Source: Bacteroidota bacterium (GTDB taxonomy: Bacteria; Bacteroidota; Bacteroidia; Flavobacteriales; Flavobacteriaceae). Taken from it: DNA of 64,000 nucleotides. Position 1 is the first letter of the stretch; each line of letters opens with the position of its first letter. The DNA lies in contig JAEYTL010000026.1 of NCBI GenBank assembly GCA_023434025.1, positions 76,518-140,517 of the forward strand. Direction: 5' to 3'. The position numbers were made by a program, and so were the translations under genes. Shown piece after piece: positions 16,751-26,353 of this stretch. The notes under the pieces are model-generated. The model did not search any database, had not been told where the DNA came from, and was given only the letters and a program-made list of their open reading frames with translations.

Positions 16751-19700
16751 TTAAAAACCAAATCCTAATCCAAATGCTATCCGGTTTCCGTCCTGACTAT
16801 TAAAAAAAGTCAGCCGGGCGGTCACCAGATCTAATCCGTTAAGCCAGATTCCACCGCCGAACGATTGATGCCATTGGTTAGAATCTTCGCCATCGAGCCA
16901 TACTCTTCCGTAATCATAACCACCTAAGATTCCGTAACTCATGGGAACCAGGCTTTTGATTTTTCCTATATTCCAACGTAGATCGGTGCTTTGAAAGAAG
17001 GATTGCTTTCCTAAGAAGCGTTCGTTTCTGAAGCCTCTTAAATCATAGTCACCGCCTAATGTTGCTCCCTGATAGAATTCAAAGTTATTATTCATCAGCA
17101 TTTTTCCTTTCCATAACGTTCCGAGTACTAATTTATTGGATTTGGTCAGTTTGTGGCTGAATCCTAATTCACTTTCCAAATAGGTAAAGTTTCGTTTTGT
17201 GTCAGCCAAATTAGTTTTCCATGTGGCCTGGATGGCAAAACGCATTCCGATAGCCGGATTGGCTTCGCGGTCATAATTTTTAAAAGCATATCTGAACGAA
17301 GTTCCTGCAAACTGCTGGTATTCAAAAACGTCAGGGTTAATGGCTCCCGGTTCATTGATAAAACGATTGGAGGTTCCTTCTACCTCAATGTTTTCAAAAG
17401 AAGTCTGAAAAGTAACTTCGCTGCCAAATCGACCTATATATTTCAGGGCAGGAGCAAATTTTAAGATTTGAATACGAACACGGTTATAGTCCATTCCTTC
17501 TTCACGATCAAGATTTTTGGTTTCATTGCCGTAGCCAAAATAATTGATGCTGAAATTGGGAGTGGTATAACGGGCTTCCATTTCTACATTCCATTTTCCG
17601 ATTACCCGGGTAAAGCTGTTGTTGTAGGCTAATTCAACCCCTTCCGTAGCAAAATAATAATTGGCACTGATATTGTGTTTTGCTGTAAACGGATTGTTGA
17701 TAAATCCTTGTTTTACATAGCTGTAAGTTCCTCCGATCTTTATGCCATCATCCGGGTTGAATCCGATCATGGGCAATAAAAAAGTATGGTTGTATTTTGG
17801 TTTTTTATAATGGTATTCGTTTAATTCGTAATTATCGTTTAAATGCACTGCTGTACATTGCTGAGCATTGACCGTATTTTTCTTTGATTTATAGTCGTAA
17901 ATTTTTACTTTTTTACCATTTTCAACGATATAATTATCATGATTCTGTCCGCCGATCAATCGAATGGTAATATTATTTTTTGTTTTTCCTTTTACTTCAA
18001 ATACATCATCATCATCTAAGCCATACACCCATATTTCTCTGGTTAGTTTTTTGTTATAGGTTCTTGAAAATTGTATTTCTTCACCATTTTTTTTCATACG
18101 GAACCATGAAATTTTGGTGTTTCCGCCCGGTAAGCGTTCTATCAGGAACCTGTCTTTTTTATCGGTTCCGGTAAGAATTATTCTTTTTTGCAGTAATTCG
18201 TAATAACGCAACGCAAATTTTTCCAATCCTTTTTTTCTGATCTTTAAGGTGCTTTTGATGGAAAGTGTTGTTTCGTCCTCTTTTATTTCATCGGGCAAAT
18301 TGGCAAAGGCTTCATCAATGACTTTATCCGATAATTCGTTAATGATAAAGTCAGCCTGTTTTTTCCAGTCTTCTTCGGTTGCCTTTTTTATGAAAGCTAC
18401 GTCTAAGCTGTGTGCCGAAAAGTTGAACCATTTTTCACTCGGATATTTTTCTTTAAAATGGGTAATGTGCCGAACACCGGGAATGTTGAGTAATAAGCTC
18501 ATCAAATGGCCATCTACTTTTGCAAAAGCCTGGTCACGGTCACGGGGGATGGGTTTGTAAATTATTTCACCGTTTTGTTCAAATTCAGCCCAACGCCACT
18601 GGTCCTGGTGCCTGTCCCAATCGCCGATCAGCATATCAAACAAGCGGGCTTTGATGTAGGCCAACTCATCCACTTGATATTTTTCGTCTTTCCGGATATT
18701 GGCCAGCACTTCATCGGTTCCCAAAATGGCCTGTGGCTTTCCGTAACTTTCCAGATCAAGGTGTTTGTCTGTTTGCCGTTCTTCTACCATGTATAATTTG
18801 TCTCCGAATGAATCATTGTATTTTCCTAAACGACTTTGCTTTGGAATAAAATATAGTTGGGGGTTACTGTGATAAATACCAACTTTACCGGCGAGATTAC
18901 CAATAATAAAAGGGGTAAACGGGTTTCCGGTAGTATAGAAATCATAAATAAATTCTTCGGCATAGGTATCCTGAAATCCAACCACGGCATTTTGATCTCT
19001 GAAAGCAGATTGCAGAAACCGGGTAGCATTTTTTTTCAGGGCACGCATGACATAATCTTTGCCGTTTTTGTCTACCAAACGCAGTGATTCCGATTGATTT
19101 CCGCCACCGGAAATGGTAGGCGTAAGTCCGCCGTAAAGCGTATCTAAGTTGGCTGTTTTTGCCTCAACCGGAAGGCTGTAGTAGCTTCTGTAATGATTAC
19201 CCCAAAGAAATTTATAAAACTTACTTTTTTTGGTCTGTTCAGTTGTGTATATGGATGCGGTAACGGTTTGATTGTTGTTCTCCGTGAAATTATTTTCAAC
19301 GGCATTGGCATCCGGACTGGGAATAAAAACGGTATGAATAGCCTTTAATTCGCCGGTATCTGTACTGAAAAAAGTGAGTAATGCCGATTGGTTTTCATAG
19401 ACTTTTAAGGTACAAAATCCGAGGCCTCCGAACGAAAAATCGTTAGGGTAAATTGCTTTGGCAGCTTCTCTTTTGGAACCTGCACCGCTGATCACCTGTT
19501 TAATCCCTTCGTTCTGGAGGTACTGCAAATTGTGTTCGTGACCGGAGACCACCAATACATTCTCCCGGTTCTGAATCATCGGTTTGATGTTGTTGATGAG
19601 TTCCCGGTATAATTTGTTTTGCAAGTCCTGCGGACTTACTCCGGTGGTTTTTCGCAGGAGGTTGATCAAAGAACCTAAAACAGGAAGCGGGATATTCGTG

Positions 19701-20479
19701 TTAACAGGGTAGAGGTGTTTTCGGGCTGAATATACTCCGCCATGCGGCCCGTGGCTCATCAACGGGTGATGAATGGCTAAGATGGTAAATTTGTTCTGGT
19801 TTTTGTTGATTTCGCTTTTGAGCTCATCTAAAAATTCCAAACGGGTTTTTATATCGCAATCGTCATTCATGGTCGGGTGTTTGTCCCAGTCCTGCAGATA
19901 CCATTCGCTGTCAACTACAATCAGACCAATATTATCGTTAATTTTAACGGTTTCTATGGCACAACCTTTTCTAGGTAGGAATGCTTTTTTTTCATTCAGA
20001 TAACCCGATACAAATTTTTCCTGTTCTTCTACGCCTTTTATCCCGTTATACCAGTCGTGATTTCCGGGCATAAAGATGGATCTTCCTTTAAATTTTTTGG
20101 CTATTTCCAGTTGAAGGGTTAGCTTTTTTTCTGCGTCTTTTCTTTCAGGAGTGTCTTTTTGTGCCGGCATTCCTTTGGGATAAATATTATCACCCAGAAA
20201 TAATAATGTACTGTTTTTATCCGTTTTGGAGAGTTGGGTTTCCAAAAGTTTCAATGTTTCTATAGTTTCGGGATTTGTAGTATTTCCGGCATCCCCGATT
20301 AAAAAGAAAGCATGACTGCTTTTCGTTGTATCGATTGGGATGATGTTTTCTGCAGCTTTTTCATTTTGAATGGTTTGAACAGAATGTGTGGCACAGGAAG
20401 ATAACAATAAAAAAGCAAGAAATAAAGCTCCCTTTTTATAATTTGACAGTAGCTTAATGAAAACCCGAAACATTTTCAT
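16751..20479 (-). CDS. Metallophosphoesterase / kinase-like / outer-membrane beta-barrel fusion lipoprotein
   Basis: A protein of 1242 residues with a lipobox LLLSSC (about residue 29). Residues 55-385 are a calcineurin-like phosphoesterase: GDAG (62-65), GDN (96-98), GNHD (139-142), HHP (237-239) and GHEH (313-316) supply the metal ligands. Residues about 420-770 hold GDWDRHQDQ (619-627) and PRDRDQAF (645-652), which resemble the catalytic and metal-binding loops of HipA/CotH/Fam20-type atypical kinases; Lys482 or 483 could bind phosphate. Residues about 898-1242 have alternating strands ending in FGLGFGF, like an Omp85/BamA-type barrel. The ATGs at 20479 and 20473 are both possible. PAP2 follows 15 bp later. 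Confidence 0.85.
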   Translation of the reverse strand: MKMFRVFIKLLSNYKKGALFLAFLLLSSCATHSVQTIQNEKAAENIIPIDTTKSSHAFFLIGDAGNTTNPETIETLKLLETQLSKTDKNSTLLFLGDNIYPKGMPAQKDTPERKDAEKKLTLQLEIAKKFKGRSIFMPGNHDWYNGIKGVEEQEKFVSGYLNEKKAFLPRKGCAIETVKINDNIGLIVVDSEWYLQDWDKHPTMNDDCDIKTRLEFLDELKSEINKNQNKFTILAIHHPLMSHGPHGGVYSARKHLYPVNTNIPLPVLGSLINLLRKTTGVSPQDLQNKLYRELINNIKPMIQNRENVLVVSGHEHNLQYLQNEGIKQVISGAGSKREAAKAIYPNDFSFGGLGFCTLKVYENQSALLTFFSTDTGELKAIHTVFIPSPDANAVENNFTENNNQTVTASIYTTEQTKKSKFYKFLWGNHYRSYYSLPVEAKTANLDTLYGGLTPTISGGGNQSESLRLVDKNGKDYVMRALKKNATRFLQSAFRDQNAVVGFQDTYAEEFIYDFYTTGNPFTPFIIGNLAGKVGIYHSNPQLYFIPKQSRLGKYNDSFGDKLYMVEERQTDKHLDLESYGKPQAILGTDEVLANIRKDEKYQVDELAYIKARLFDMLIGDWDRHQDQWRWAEFEQNGEIIYKPIPRDRDQAFAKVDGHLMSLLLNIPGVRHITHFKEKYPSEKWFNFSAHSLDVAFIKKATEEDWKKQADFIINELSDKVIDEAFANLPDEIKEDETTLSIKSTLKIRKKGLEKFALRYYELLQKRIILTGTDKKDRFLIERLPGGNTKISWFRMKKNGEEIQFSRTYNKKLTREIWVYGLDDDDVFEVKGKTKNNITIRLIGGQNHDNYIVENGKKVKIYDYKSKKNTVNAQQCTAVHLNDNYELNEYHYKKPKYNHTFLLPMIGFNPDDGIKIGGTYSYVKQGFINNPFTAKHNISANYYFATEGVELAYNNSFTRVIGKWNVEMEARYTTPNFSINYFGYGNETKNLDREEGMDYNRVRIQILKFAPALKYIGRFGSEVTFQTSFENIEVEGTSNRFINEPGAINPDVFEYQQFAGTSFRYAFKNYDREANPAIGMRFAIQATWKTNLADTKRNFTYLESELGFSHKLTKSNKLVLGTLWKGKMLMNNNFEFYQGATLGGDYDLRGFRNERFLGKQSFFQSTDLRWNIGKIKSLVPMSYGILGGYDYGRVWLDGEDSNQWHQSFGGGIWLNGLDLVTARLTFFNSQDGNRIAFGLGFGF

Positions 20480-20504
20480 AATTTAGTAAAAATAAAATTG
20501 GTCT

Positions 20505-21683
20505 ATGAATTTAATTCAAAATGCGGAGCACTATGTGTCAACTTTGCTGAAAGAGAAGTTGCCTTCTGCCTTTGTTTATCATAACCTGAATCATACAGTT
20601 GGTGTTGTTCAGGCAATTACAAAAATTGCAAAGTATCAACAAGTGCCAAACGAAGATACTGAAAAATTATTGATTGCCGCATGGTTTCATGATACAGGTT
20701 ATATTTACGGAACAGAAAATCACGAAATGGCAAGTGTTCAGATCGTTTCTGATTTTTTGAAAGCACAAGATTGTGATGAAGAGTTTATTAAATCGGTAGC
20801 TGACTTGATACGATCAACCGTTTTTTTACACCAGCCTCAAAATGAATTAGAACAAATTATCAGCGATGCAGATTATTTTCACTTTTCCAGCGATAACTAT
20901 TTAACCATTTGTGAGTTTTTGCGTGAGGAATGGGAAAATGTTTGCAGCAGGCGTTTTACGGATTTGGAGTGGGCTAAAGAAAATTTAATCATGCTGAGTC
21001 AGAAGCATGAATTTTATACATCTTTTGCCTTAACTTTCTGGCAACCTGTTAAAGAGAAAAACATCGGCAGAATTCAAAAAAGGATTAAAAAACTTATGAA
21101 TAATTTAGAAAAGAATTCAACAGAAATAAAAAAGGCAAAGGAAGACAAACCGGAGAGAGGTATCGATACGTTGTTTCGGGTAACACTTAACAATCACACG
21201 AGGCTGAGTGAAATAGCCGACAGCAAGGCTAATATTTTACTTTCGGTGAATGCCATTATTATTTCTATCGTGCTGTCAACGTTGATTCCTAAATTAGACA
21301 GCCCCAGCAATGTTCATCTGATTACCCCTACGTTTGTTTTAGTCATGTTTAGTGTGGTTTCTATCATTTTTGCCATACTCTCTACACGACCCAAAGTTAC
21401 TTCGGGTACATTTACCAAAAGAGATGTTGAAGAACGAAAAGTGAATCTTCTCTTTTTCGGGAACTTTTATAAAATGCCTTATTCAACGTATGAAGAAGCG
21501 GTTAATGAAATGATGAAAGACAGGGAGTATCTTTACAATTCGATGATTAAGGATTTGTATTATCTAGGTTTGGTTTTGGAACGCAAATACCGTTTACTCC
21601 GGATTACCTATAATATATTTATGGTGGGCATTATTGTTTCTGTGATAACTTTTGTAGTGGCGTTTAAAAATTCAGGAGTCTAA
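20505..21683 (+). CDS. HD phosphohydrolase domain fused to a Pycsar-type membrane effector domain (DUF5706)
   Basis: Residues 1-195 form an HD domain with metal ligands YHNLNHT (H26/H30), FHD (H62-D63) and SDAD (D121), a likely nucleotide phosphohydrolase. Residues 220-392 match the PycTM/DUF5706 effector domain: SKANILLSVNAIIISIVLS (about 240-258) forms the first helix, with helices near 272-293 and 367-388. In Pycsar defence such domains sense cyclic UMP or CMP made by a neighbouring cyclase and disrupt the membrane. No cyclase is seen in this window. It is divergent from the metallophosphoesterase gene across a 25-bp gap and ends in a bidirectional terminator. Confidence 0.85.
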   Translation: MNLIQNAEHYVSTLLKEKLPSAFVYHNLNHTVGVVQAITKIAKYQQVPNEDTEKLLIAAWFHDTGYIYGTENHEMASVQIVSDFLKAQDCDEEFIKSVADLIRSTVFLHQPQNELEQIISDADYFHFSSDNYLTICEFLREEWENVCSRRFTDLEWAKENLIMLSQKHEFYTSFALTFWQPVKEKNIGRIQKRIKKLMNNLEKNSTEIKKAKEDKPERGIDTLFRVTLNNHTRLSEIADSKANILLSVNAIIISIVLSTLIPKLDSPSNVHLITPTFVLVMFSVVSIIFAILSTRPKVTSGTFTKRDVEERKVNLLFFGNFYKMPYSTYEEAVNEMMKDREYLYNSMIKDLYYLGLVLERKYRLLRITYNIFMVGIIVSVITFVVAFKNSGV

Positions 21684-21690
21684 AAAAACA

Positions 21691-21723
21691 AAACCTATTT
21701 GCTTTGAAACAAATAGGTTTTTT
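21691..21723. terminator. Bidirectional Rho-independent terminator
   Basis: A perfect 11-bp stem AAACCTATTTG/CAAATAGGTTT with an 8-nt loop and A/T runs on both sides stands between the convergent HD/Pycsar-type gene and the outer-membrane efflux gene. It serves both strands. Confidence 0.85.
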
Positions 21724-21724
21724 A

Positions 21725-23143
21725 TTATTTCCAACCGCCGCCTAAAGCTCTGTATAAATCTATTTCGGCATCCAATCGGGATCGTTTTATAGTTGCTAAT
21801 TCCAATTCGCTTTGCAGTAAATTACTTTGAGCCGTAATGACTTCCAGATAGTTTGCCATACCGTTTTTAAACAGTAAATTGGCATTATGGATAGCTGTTT
21901 GAAGTGTTTTCACTCTGTTTTCTACAATATTTTGCTGTTCTTCGAGTTTGTCGGTTTTGACCAAAGCATCCGATACTTCTCCTACAGCCACCAATACCGA
22001 TTGACGAAATTGCAGTACGGACTTTTCCCGTTCTAATTTTGCCGTTTCAAATTGTGTTCTTATTTTTTTACGATTTAAAAGTGGTTGAGATAATCCGCCC
22101 GCTACAGTTCCAAATAAAGAAGCCGGTATATTGAACCAGTTGCTTGACTCAAAAGAATTTAAACCTCCGGCAGCTGTGATACTTAATCTAGGATAAAAAT
22201 AGGCTTTAGCGATACCAACCCGGGCATTTGCTTTTTGCAATTCTAATTCAGCTAATTTTACATCCGGTCGTTTACTGACCAGTGAAGATGGAATTCCGGT
22301 AGCTTGGTTTTCATTAAAACTAATTTTACTCAATGTTGTATTTCGCTCTTTGGCACTTGGAAATGTTCCGGCAAGCAGGCTCAAGGCATTTTCCTGAATG
22401 GTAATATTCTGTTCTAATTGCGGAATTAATTGTGCTGCTATCAATTGTTGTGCTTCTGCTTGTTGCTTGGCTAAGGAAGTAACCTGACCGGCTTCATATT
22501 GCAGATTTATGAAAAATAAAGTACTGTCGTTTAGTGTCAGGTTCTTTCTGGCAATTTCTAATTGAGCATCCATCATCAAGAGATTGTAAAAACCTTTGGA
22601 AACATTGGCCACAATGACTGTTTGCAATGCTTTTTTTGCTTCTTCTGATTGCAAATAACTGGTTAGTGCTTCTTTCTTCTGGTTTTTAATTTTTCCCCAA
22701 ATATCGGCTTCCCAGGATAACCCAACTGAAGTGTTATAGTCTTCAACATGATGTTTCCCTAAAAAAGTAGTAGTACTTAAACCGTTTAAACTATTGTCGG
22801 AAAGTCGGGTAGAGGTTCCTGTTATTTGAAGATTCAATTCAGGACTATTATTCCATTTGGCTTGTTTTAACTGCCATTGAGCAGCTTCAATATTCTTTTG
22901 AGCGATTTGTAAATCGTTGTTTCGCACAATAGCACTGTCAATTAATTGAATTAATGAGGCTTCTTTAAAGAAATCTTTCCAAGAAATGTCAGCAATCGTG
23001 CTGGTTGTATCAACTTCCGAAGTATATCGGTAGGCTAAAGGCAAAGCATCTTTAGGTGTTTCTATACTTTTTGAAACGTTACAAGAGGCTAATGTTACCA
23101 ATACAAGTAACATTAGCATAAATTTATGATTAAAATTTTTCAT
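21725..23143 (-). CDS. TolC-like outer-membrane efflux lipoprotein (NodT family)
   Basis: The lipobox LVTLASC (about residue 21) and two OEP repeats of long helices with small beta segments identify an RND outer-membrane channel. Typical motifs are LQIAQKNIEAAQWQLKQAKW, GLSWEADIWGKIKNQ, RPDVKLAELELQKANARVG and LFKNGMANYLEVITAQSNLL. It is the third gene of the efflux operon, 15 bp after the pump gene. Substrate is unknown. Confidence 0.93.
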   Translation of the reverse strand: MKNFNHKFMLMLLVLVTLASCNVSKSIETPKDALPLAYRYTSEVDTTSTIADISWKDFFKEASLIQLIDSAIVRNNDLQIAQKNIEAAQWQLKQAKWNNSPELNLQITGTSTRLSDNSLNGLSTTTFLGKHHVEDYNTSVGLSWEADIWGKIKNQKKEALTSYLQSEEAKKALQTVIVANVSKGFYNLLMMDAQLEIARKNLTLNDSTLFFINLQYEAGQVTSLAKQQAEAQQLIAAQLIPQLEQNITIQENALSLLAGTFPSAKERNTTLSKISFNENQATGIPSSLVSKRPDVKLAELELQKANARVGIAKAYFYPRLSITAAGGLNSFESSNWFNIPASLFGTVAGGLSQPLLNRKKIRTQFETAKLEREKSVLQFRQSVLVAVGEVSDALVKTDKLEEQQNIVENRVKTLQTAIHNANLLFKNGMANYLEVITAQSNLLQSELELATIKRSRLDAEIDLYRALGGGWK

Positions 23144-23158
23144 TTTTTTGACTTAGAA

Positions 23159-26100
23159 TTAAGCGATTACCTCTGCAGATTGGAGATTTGTTTCATTTTT
23201 CCGGCTTACCTTTTCCTGTAAATATTGAAATACAATAAACAAAACCGGAATGATGAATAAACCTAAAATGACTCCTGAAATCATTCCGCCTGCCGCACCA
23301 ATACTAATGGAATGATTACCCAATGCCGATGGTCCTTTGGCACTCATCATCGGAATTAATCCTACAATAAAAGCCAGTGACGTCATGATAATAGGTCTTA
23401 AGCGAAGTTTGGCTGCTTCGATAGCAGAAGCTAATAACGATTTTCCGGCACGACGTCGCTGTACGGCAAATTCAATAATCAGAATGGCATTTTTGGCCAA
23501 TAATCCGATGAGCATTACCAAAGCAACCTGTACATAAATATTGTTTTCTATTCCGGTTAGACCAATTGCGGCAAATACCCCGAAAACACCGGTTGGAATG
23601 GATAAAATTACCGCCAACGGCAGAATGTAACTTTCATACTGGGCTGCCAGAAGGAAATAAATAAACAATAGCGATAATATAAAAATCACAGTCGATTGCC
23701 CGCCCGAAGTTATCTCTTCTTTGGTCATTCCGGAGAATTCAAATGAATAACCGGATGGTAAATGTTTTTCGGCAACTTCTTCTACAGCACGAATGGCATC
23801 TCCTGAGCTGTAACCGGCATTTGCAATAGCATTTATACCAATGGAGTTAAACAGATTATATCGTGAAGCTGTTTCCGGACCAAAAACACGTTTTAATTTT
23901 ACCAAGGTATTGATGGGAACCATATCTCCTAAACGGTTTTTAACAAAAATACCATCCATGGAAGAAGCTTGTGTTCGGGCACTTTTTTCTGCTTGGACCA
24001 TTACTCTGTAATATTTTCCAAAACGGTTAAAATCGGACGCTTGAGCACTTCCAAAATAGGCCTGCATCGTTTGCAATATGTCTTTCACGTTTACGCTTAA
24101 CTGTTCGGCTTTGGCTTCATCAATTTCCATGTCATACTGAGGATAATCAGCTTTGAAGGAAGTAAAGGCAAAAGCAATCTCAGGACGTTGCATCAATTCT
24201 CCGATGAATTTATTGCCTACTTCGCTGAATTTAATCAGGTTTCCTCCTGTTTTGTCCTGCAACACCAAATCCAAACCGTCAATGTTACTGAAACCGGGCA
24301 CGGTAGGGAAGGTGAACACAAAGAAACTGGCACCTTGAATTGTTGATAGTTTTTGACGAACTTCATTCATTATTCCGTTGATGTCGCTGTTTTCACCTCT
24401 TTCTTTGGCAGGTTTCAACAATACGAAAGCAACTCCCGAAGACGGACTTGATGTTTGTGTAAGCATATTAAATCCGGATAATCCCATTAAGGTTCGTTTC
24501 GATTCCAAATTACCCAAAATAGTTTCGGCTTCTTCCATTACTTTGGTAGTTCTTTCCAGCGAAGCTCCTGCCGGCATAGATAATGAAATTGCAATAAATC
24601 CTTGATCTTCAGAAGGAATAAACCCTGTTTTGGTCTTCTGAACCATGATAACCGTCGCTATGATTATAACTGATAATCCGCCCAAACTAATCCATTTGTT
24701 TTTAATTAAAAAGCGAACGCTTCCGAGGTATTTATTGGTTAATCGTTCAAAGCCTGAATTAAATCCGATAAAGAATTTTTCTTTAAATGATTTTTTATTT
24801 GTTTCGTCATGATGTGTATCAGCGTGATTAGGTTCTTTTAGAAACAGCGCAGCAAGTGCCGGACTTAAGGTTAAGGCATTGACAGCCGATATTAAGATGG
24901 CAATAGCCAGGGTAAAAGAAAATTGACGATAGAAAACGCCTGTTGAACCTTCCATAAAACCAACCGGTAAAAATACGGCAGACATAACTAATGTGATGGA
25001 AATAATAGCTCCTGTAATTTCACTCATCGCAGAAGTTGTAGCTGCTTTTGGCGATAATTTTTTGTGTTCCATTTTGGCATGAACCGCTTCTACTACTACA
25101 ATGGCATCATCTACCACAATTCCGATTGCGAGTACCAAAGCAAAAAGTGTCAGCAGGTTTATTGAAAACCCGAATAATGACATAAAGAAGAATGTTCCCA
25201 AAATGGCTACCGGAACGGCAATAGCCGGAATTAAGGTAGAACGGAAATCCTGAAGAAACAGAAATACCACAATGAAAACCAAAATGAATGCTTCAATTAA
25301 AGTGGTAATTACTTGATTAATGGATTGATCCAAAGCATCTTTAGTATTGTATAGAACCAAGTGTTTTACACCTTTGGGAAAATCTTTGGATGCTTTTTGC
25401 ATTAATTTATCAATAGCAATCTGGATTTCATTAGCATTGGAACCGGCAAGTTGCATCGTGGCAATATTGATGCCGGGCTTACCGTTTACGCGGGTATAAT
25501 TTCCATAGGTATAAGCTCCGAATTCAATTTTTGCTACATCTTTTAGTCTTAAAACCGAACCGTCATTGTTGGAACGGATAATGATGTTTTCATATTCAGC
25601 AGGTTTATTCAGTTTTCCTTTATATTTAATCACATATTCAAAAGATTCTTTGCTGCTTTCGCCAAATTTTCCCGGTGCGGCTTCTAAATTTTTATCCTGA
25701 ATAGCAGCCATCACTTCTTTTGGTGTAAGATTGTAGGTTGTCATCTGACTTGGATTTAACCAAACACGCATCGAATAATCTTTATTTCCGCCAAAAATCA
25801 ATGATTGACCCACGCCGGGAATTCGTTTTATTTCCGGAATGATATTAATTTGGGCATAGTTGGCCAAAAATGTCTGATCGTATGTTTTTTCGTCTTCCGA
25901 GTACATATCAACAACCATAATCAAACTATTTTGTTGTTTAGCTGTGGTAATTCCGGCCTGAATAACTTCTGCCGGTAACTGGCTGGTGGCCTGCGATACA
26001 CGATTTTGAACATTCACGGCTGCCTGATCGGGATCTGTTCCCAATTTGAAGAAAACCGTAATAACCAATGAGCCATCGTTACTTGCCGTGGAACTCATAT

Positions 26101-26329
26101 AACTCATATTTTCCACTCCGTTGATGGCTTCTTCCAAAGAAGGAGCTACAGAACGCAATACGGTTTCGGCATTTGCTCCGGGATACATTGCTATAACCTG
26201 AACAGCAGGCGGAGCAATGTCCGGAAATTGTTGTAAAGGAAGCTTCGTTAATCCCAAAATTCCAACAATAACTAACAGGATAGAAATTACTGTTGCCAGT
26301 ACAGGTCTATCGATGAATTTTTTGAACAT
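23159..26329 (-). CDS. RND efflux pump, inner-membrane permease (HAE1/AcrB family)
   Basis: A protein of 1056 residues starting MFKKFIDRPVLATVISILLV, with twelve predicted helices and two large periplasmic loops. The proton-relay helix 4 carries the paired aspartates in LVLAIGIVVDDAIVVVE. The motifs GANAETVLRSVAPSLEEAI and GASLERTTKVMEEAE are those of the HAE1 drug-exporter branch rather than the metal-exporting CzcA branch. It lies between its adaptor (24 bp) and outer-membrane (15 bp) genes. Confidence 0.95.
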   Translation of the reverse strand: MFKKFIDRPVLATVISILLVIVGILGLTKLPLQQFPDIAPPAVQVIAMYPGANAETVLRSVAPSLEEAINGVENMSYMSSTASNDGSLVITVFFKLGTDPDQAAVNVQNRVSQATSQLPAEVIQAGITTAKQQNSLIMVVDMYSEDEKTYDQTFLANYAQINIIPEIKRIPGVGQSLIFGGNKDYSMRVWLNPSQMTTYNLTPKEVMAAIQDKNLEAAPGKFGESSKESFEYVIKYKGKLNKPAEYENIIIRSNNDGSVLRLKDVAKIEFGAYTYGNYTRVNGKPGINIATMQLAGSNANEIQIAIDKLMQKASKDFPKGVKHLVLYNTKDALDQSINQVITTLIEAFILVFIVVFLFLQDFRSTLIPAIAVPVAILGTFFFMSLFGFSINLLTLFALVLAIGIVVDDAIVVVEAVHAKMEHKKLSPKAATTSAMSEITGAIISITLVMSAVFLPVGFMEGSTGVFYRQFSFTLAIAILISAVNALTLSPALAALFLKEPNHADTHHDETNKKSFKEKFFIGFNSGFERLTNKYLGSVRFLIKNKWISLGGLSVIIIATVIMVQKTKTGFIPSEDQGFIAISLSMPAGASLERTTKVMEEAETILGNLESKRTLMGLSGFNMLTQTSSPSSGVAFVLLKPAKERGENSDINGIMNEVRQKLSTIQGASFFVFTFPTVPGFSNIDGLDLVLQDKTGGNLIKFSEVGNKFIGELMQRPEIAFAFTSFKADYPQYDMEIDEAKAEQLSVNVKDILQTMQAYFGSAQASDFNRFGKYYRVMVQAEKSARTQASSMDGIFVKNRLGDMVPINTLVKLKRVFGPETASRYNLFNSIGINAIANAGYSSGDAIRAVEEVAEKHLPSGYSFEFSGMTKEEITSGGQSTVIFILSLLFIYFLLAAQYESYILPLAVILSIPTGVFGVFAAIGLTGIENNIYVQVALVMLIGLLAKNAILIIEFAVQRRRAGKSLLASAIEAAKLRLRPIIMTSLAFIVGLIPMMSAKGPSALGNHSISIGAAGGMISGVILGLFIIPVLFIVFQYLQEKVSRKNETNLQSAEVIA

Positions 26330-26353
26330 TTTATCTTATCTATGTATTAAGAA

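Noticed and set aside
20505..21683. Complete Pycsar or CBASS defence operon
   Set aside because: No nucleotide cyclase or CD-NTase is next to the effector-type gene; neighbours are housekeeping genes on other strands.
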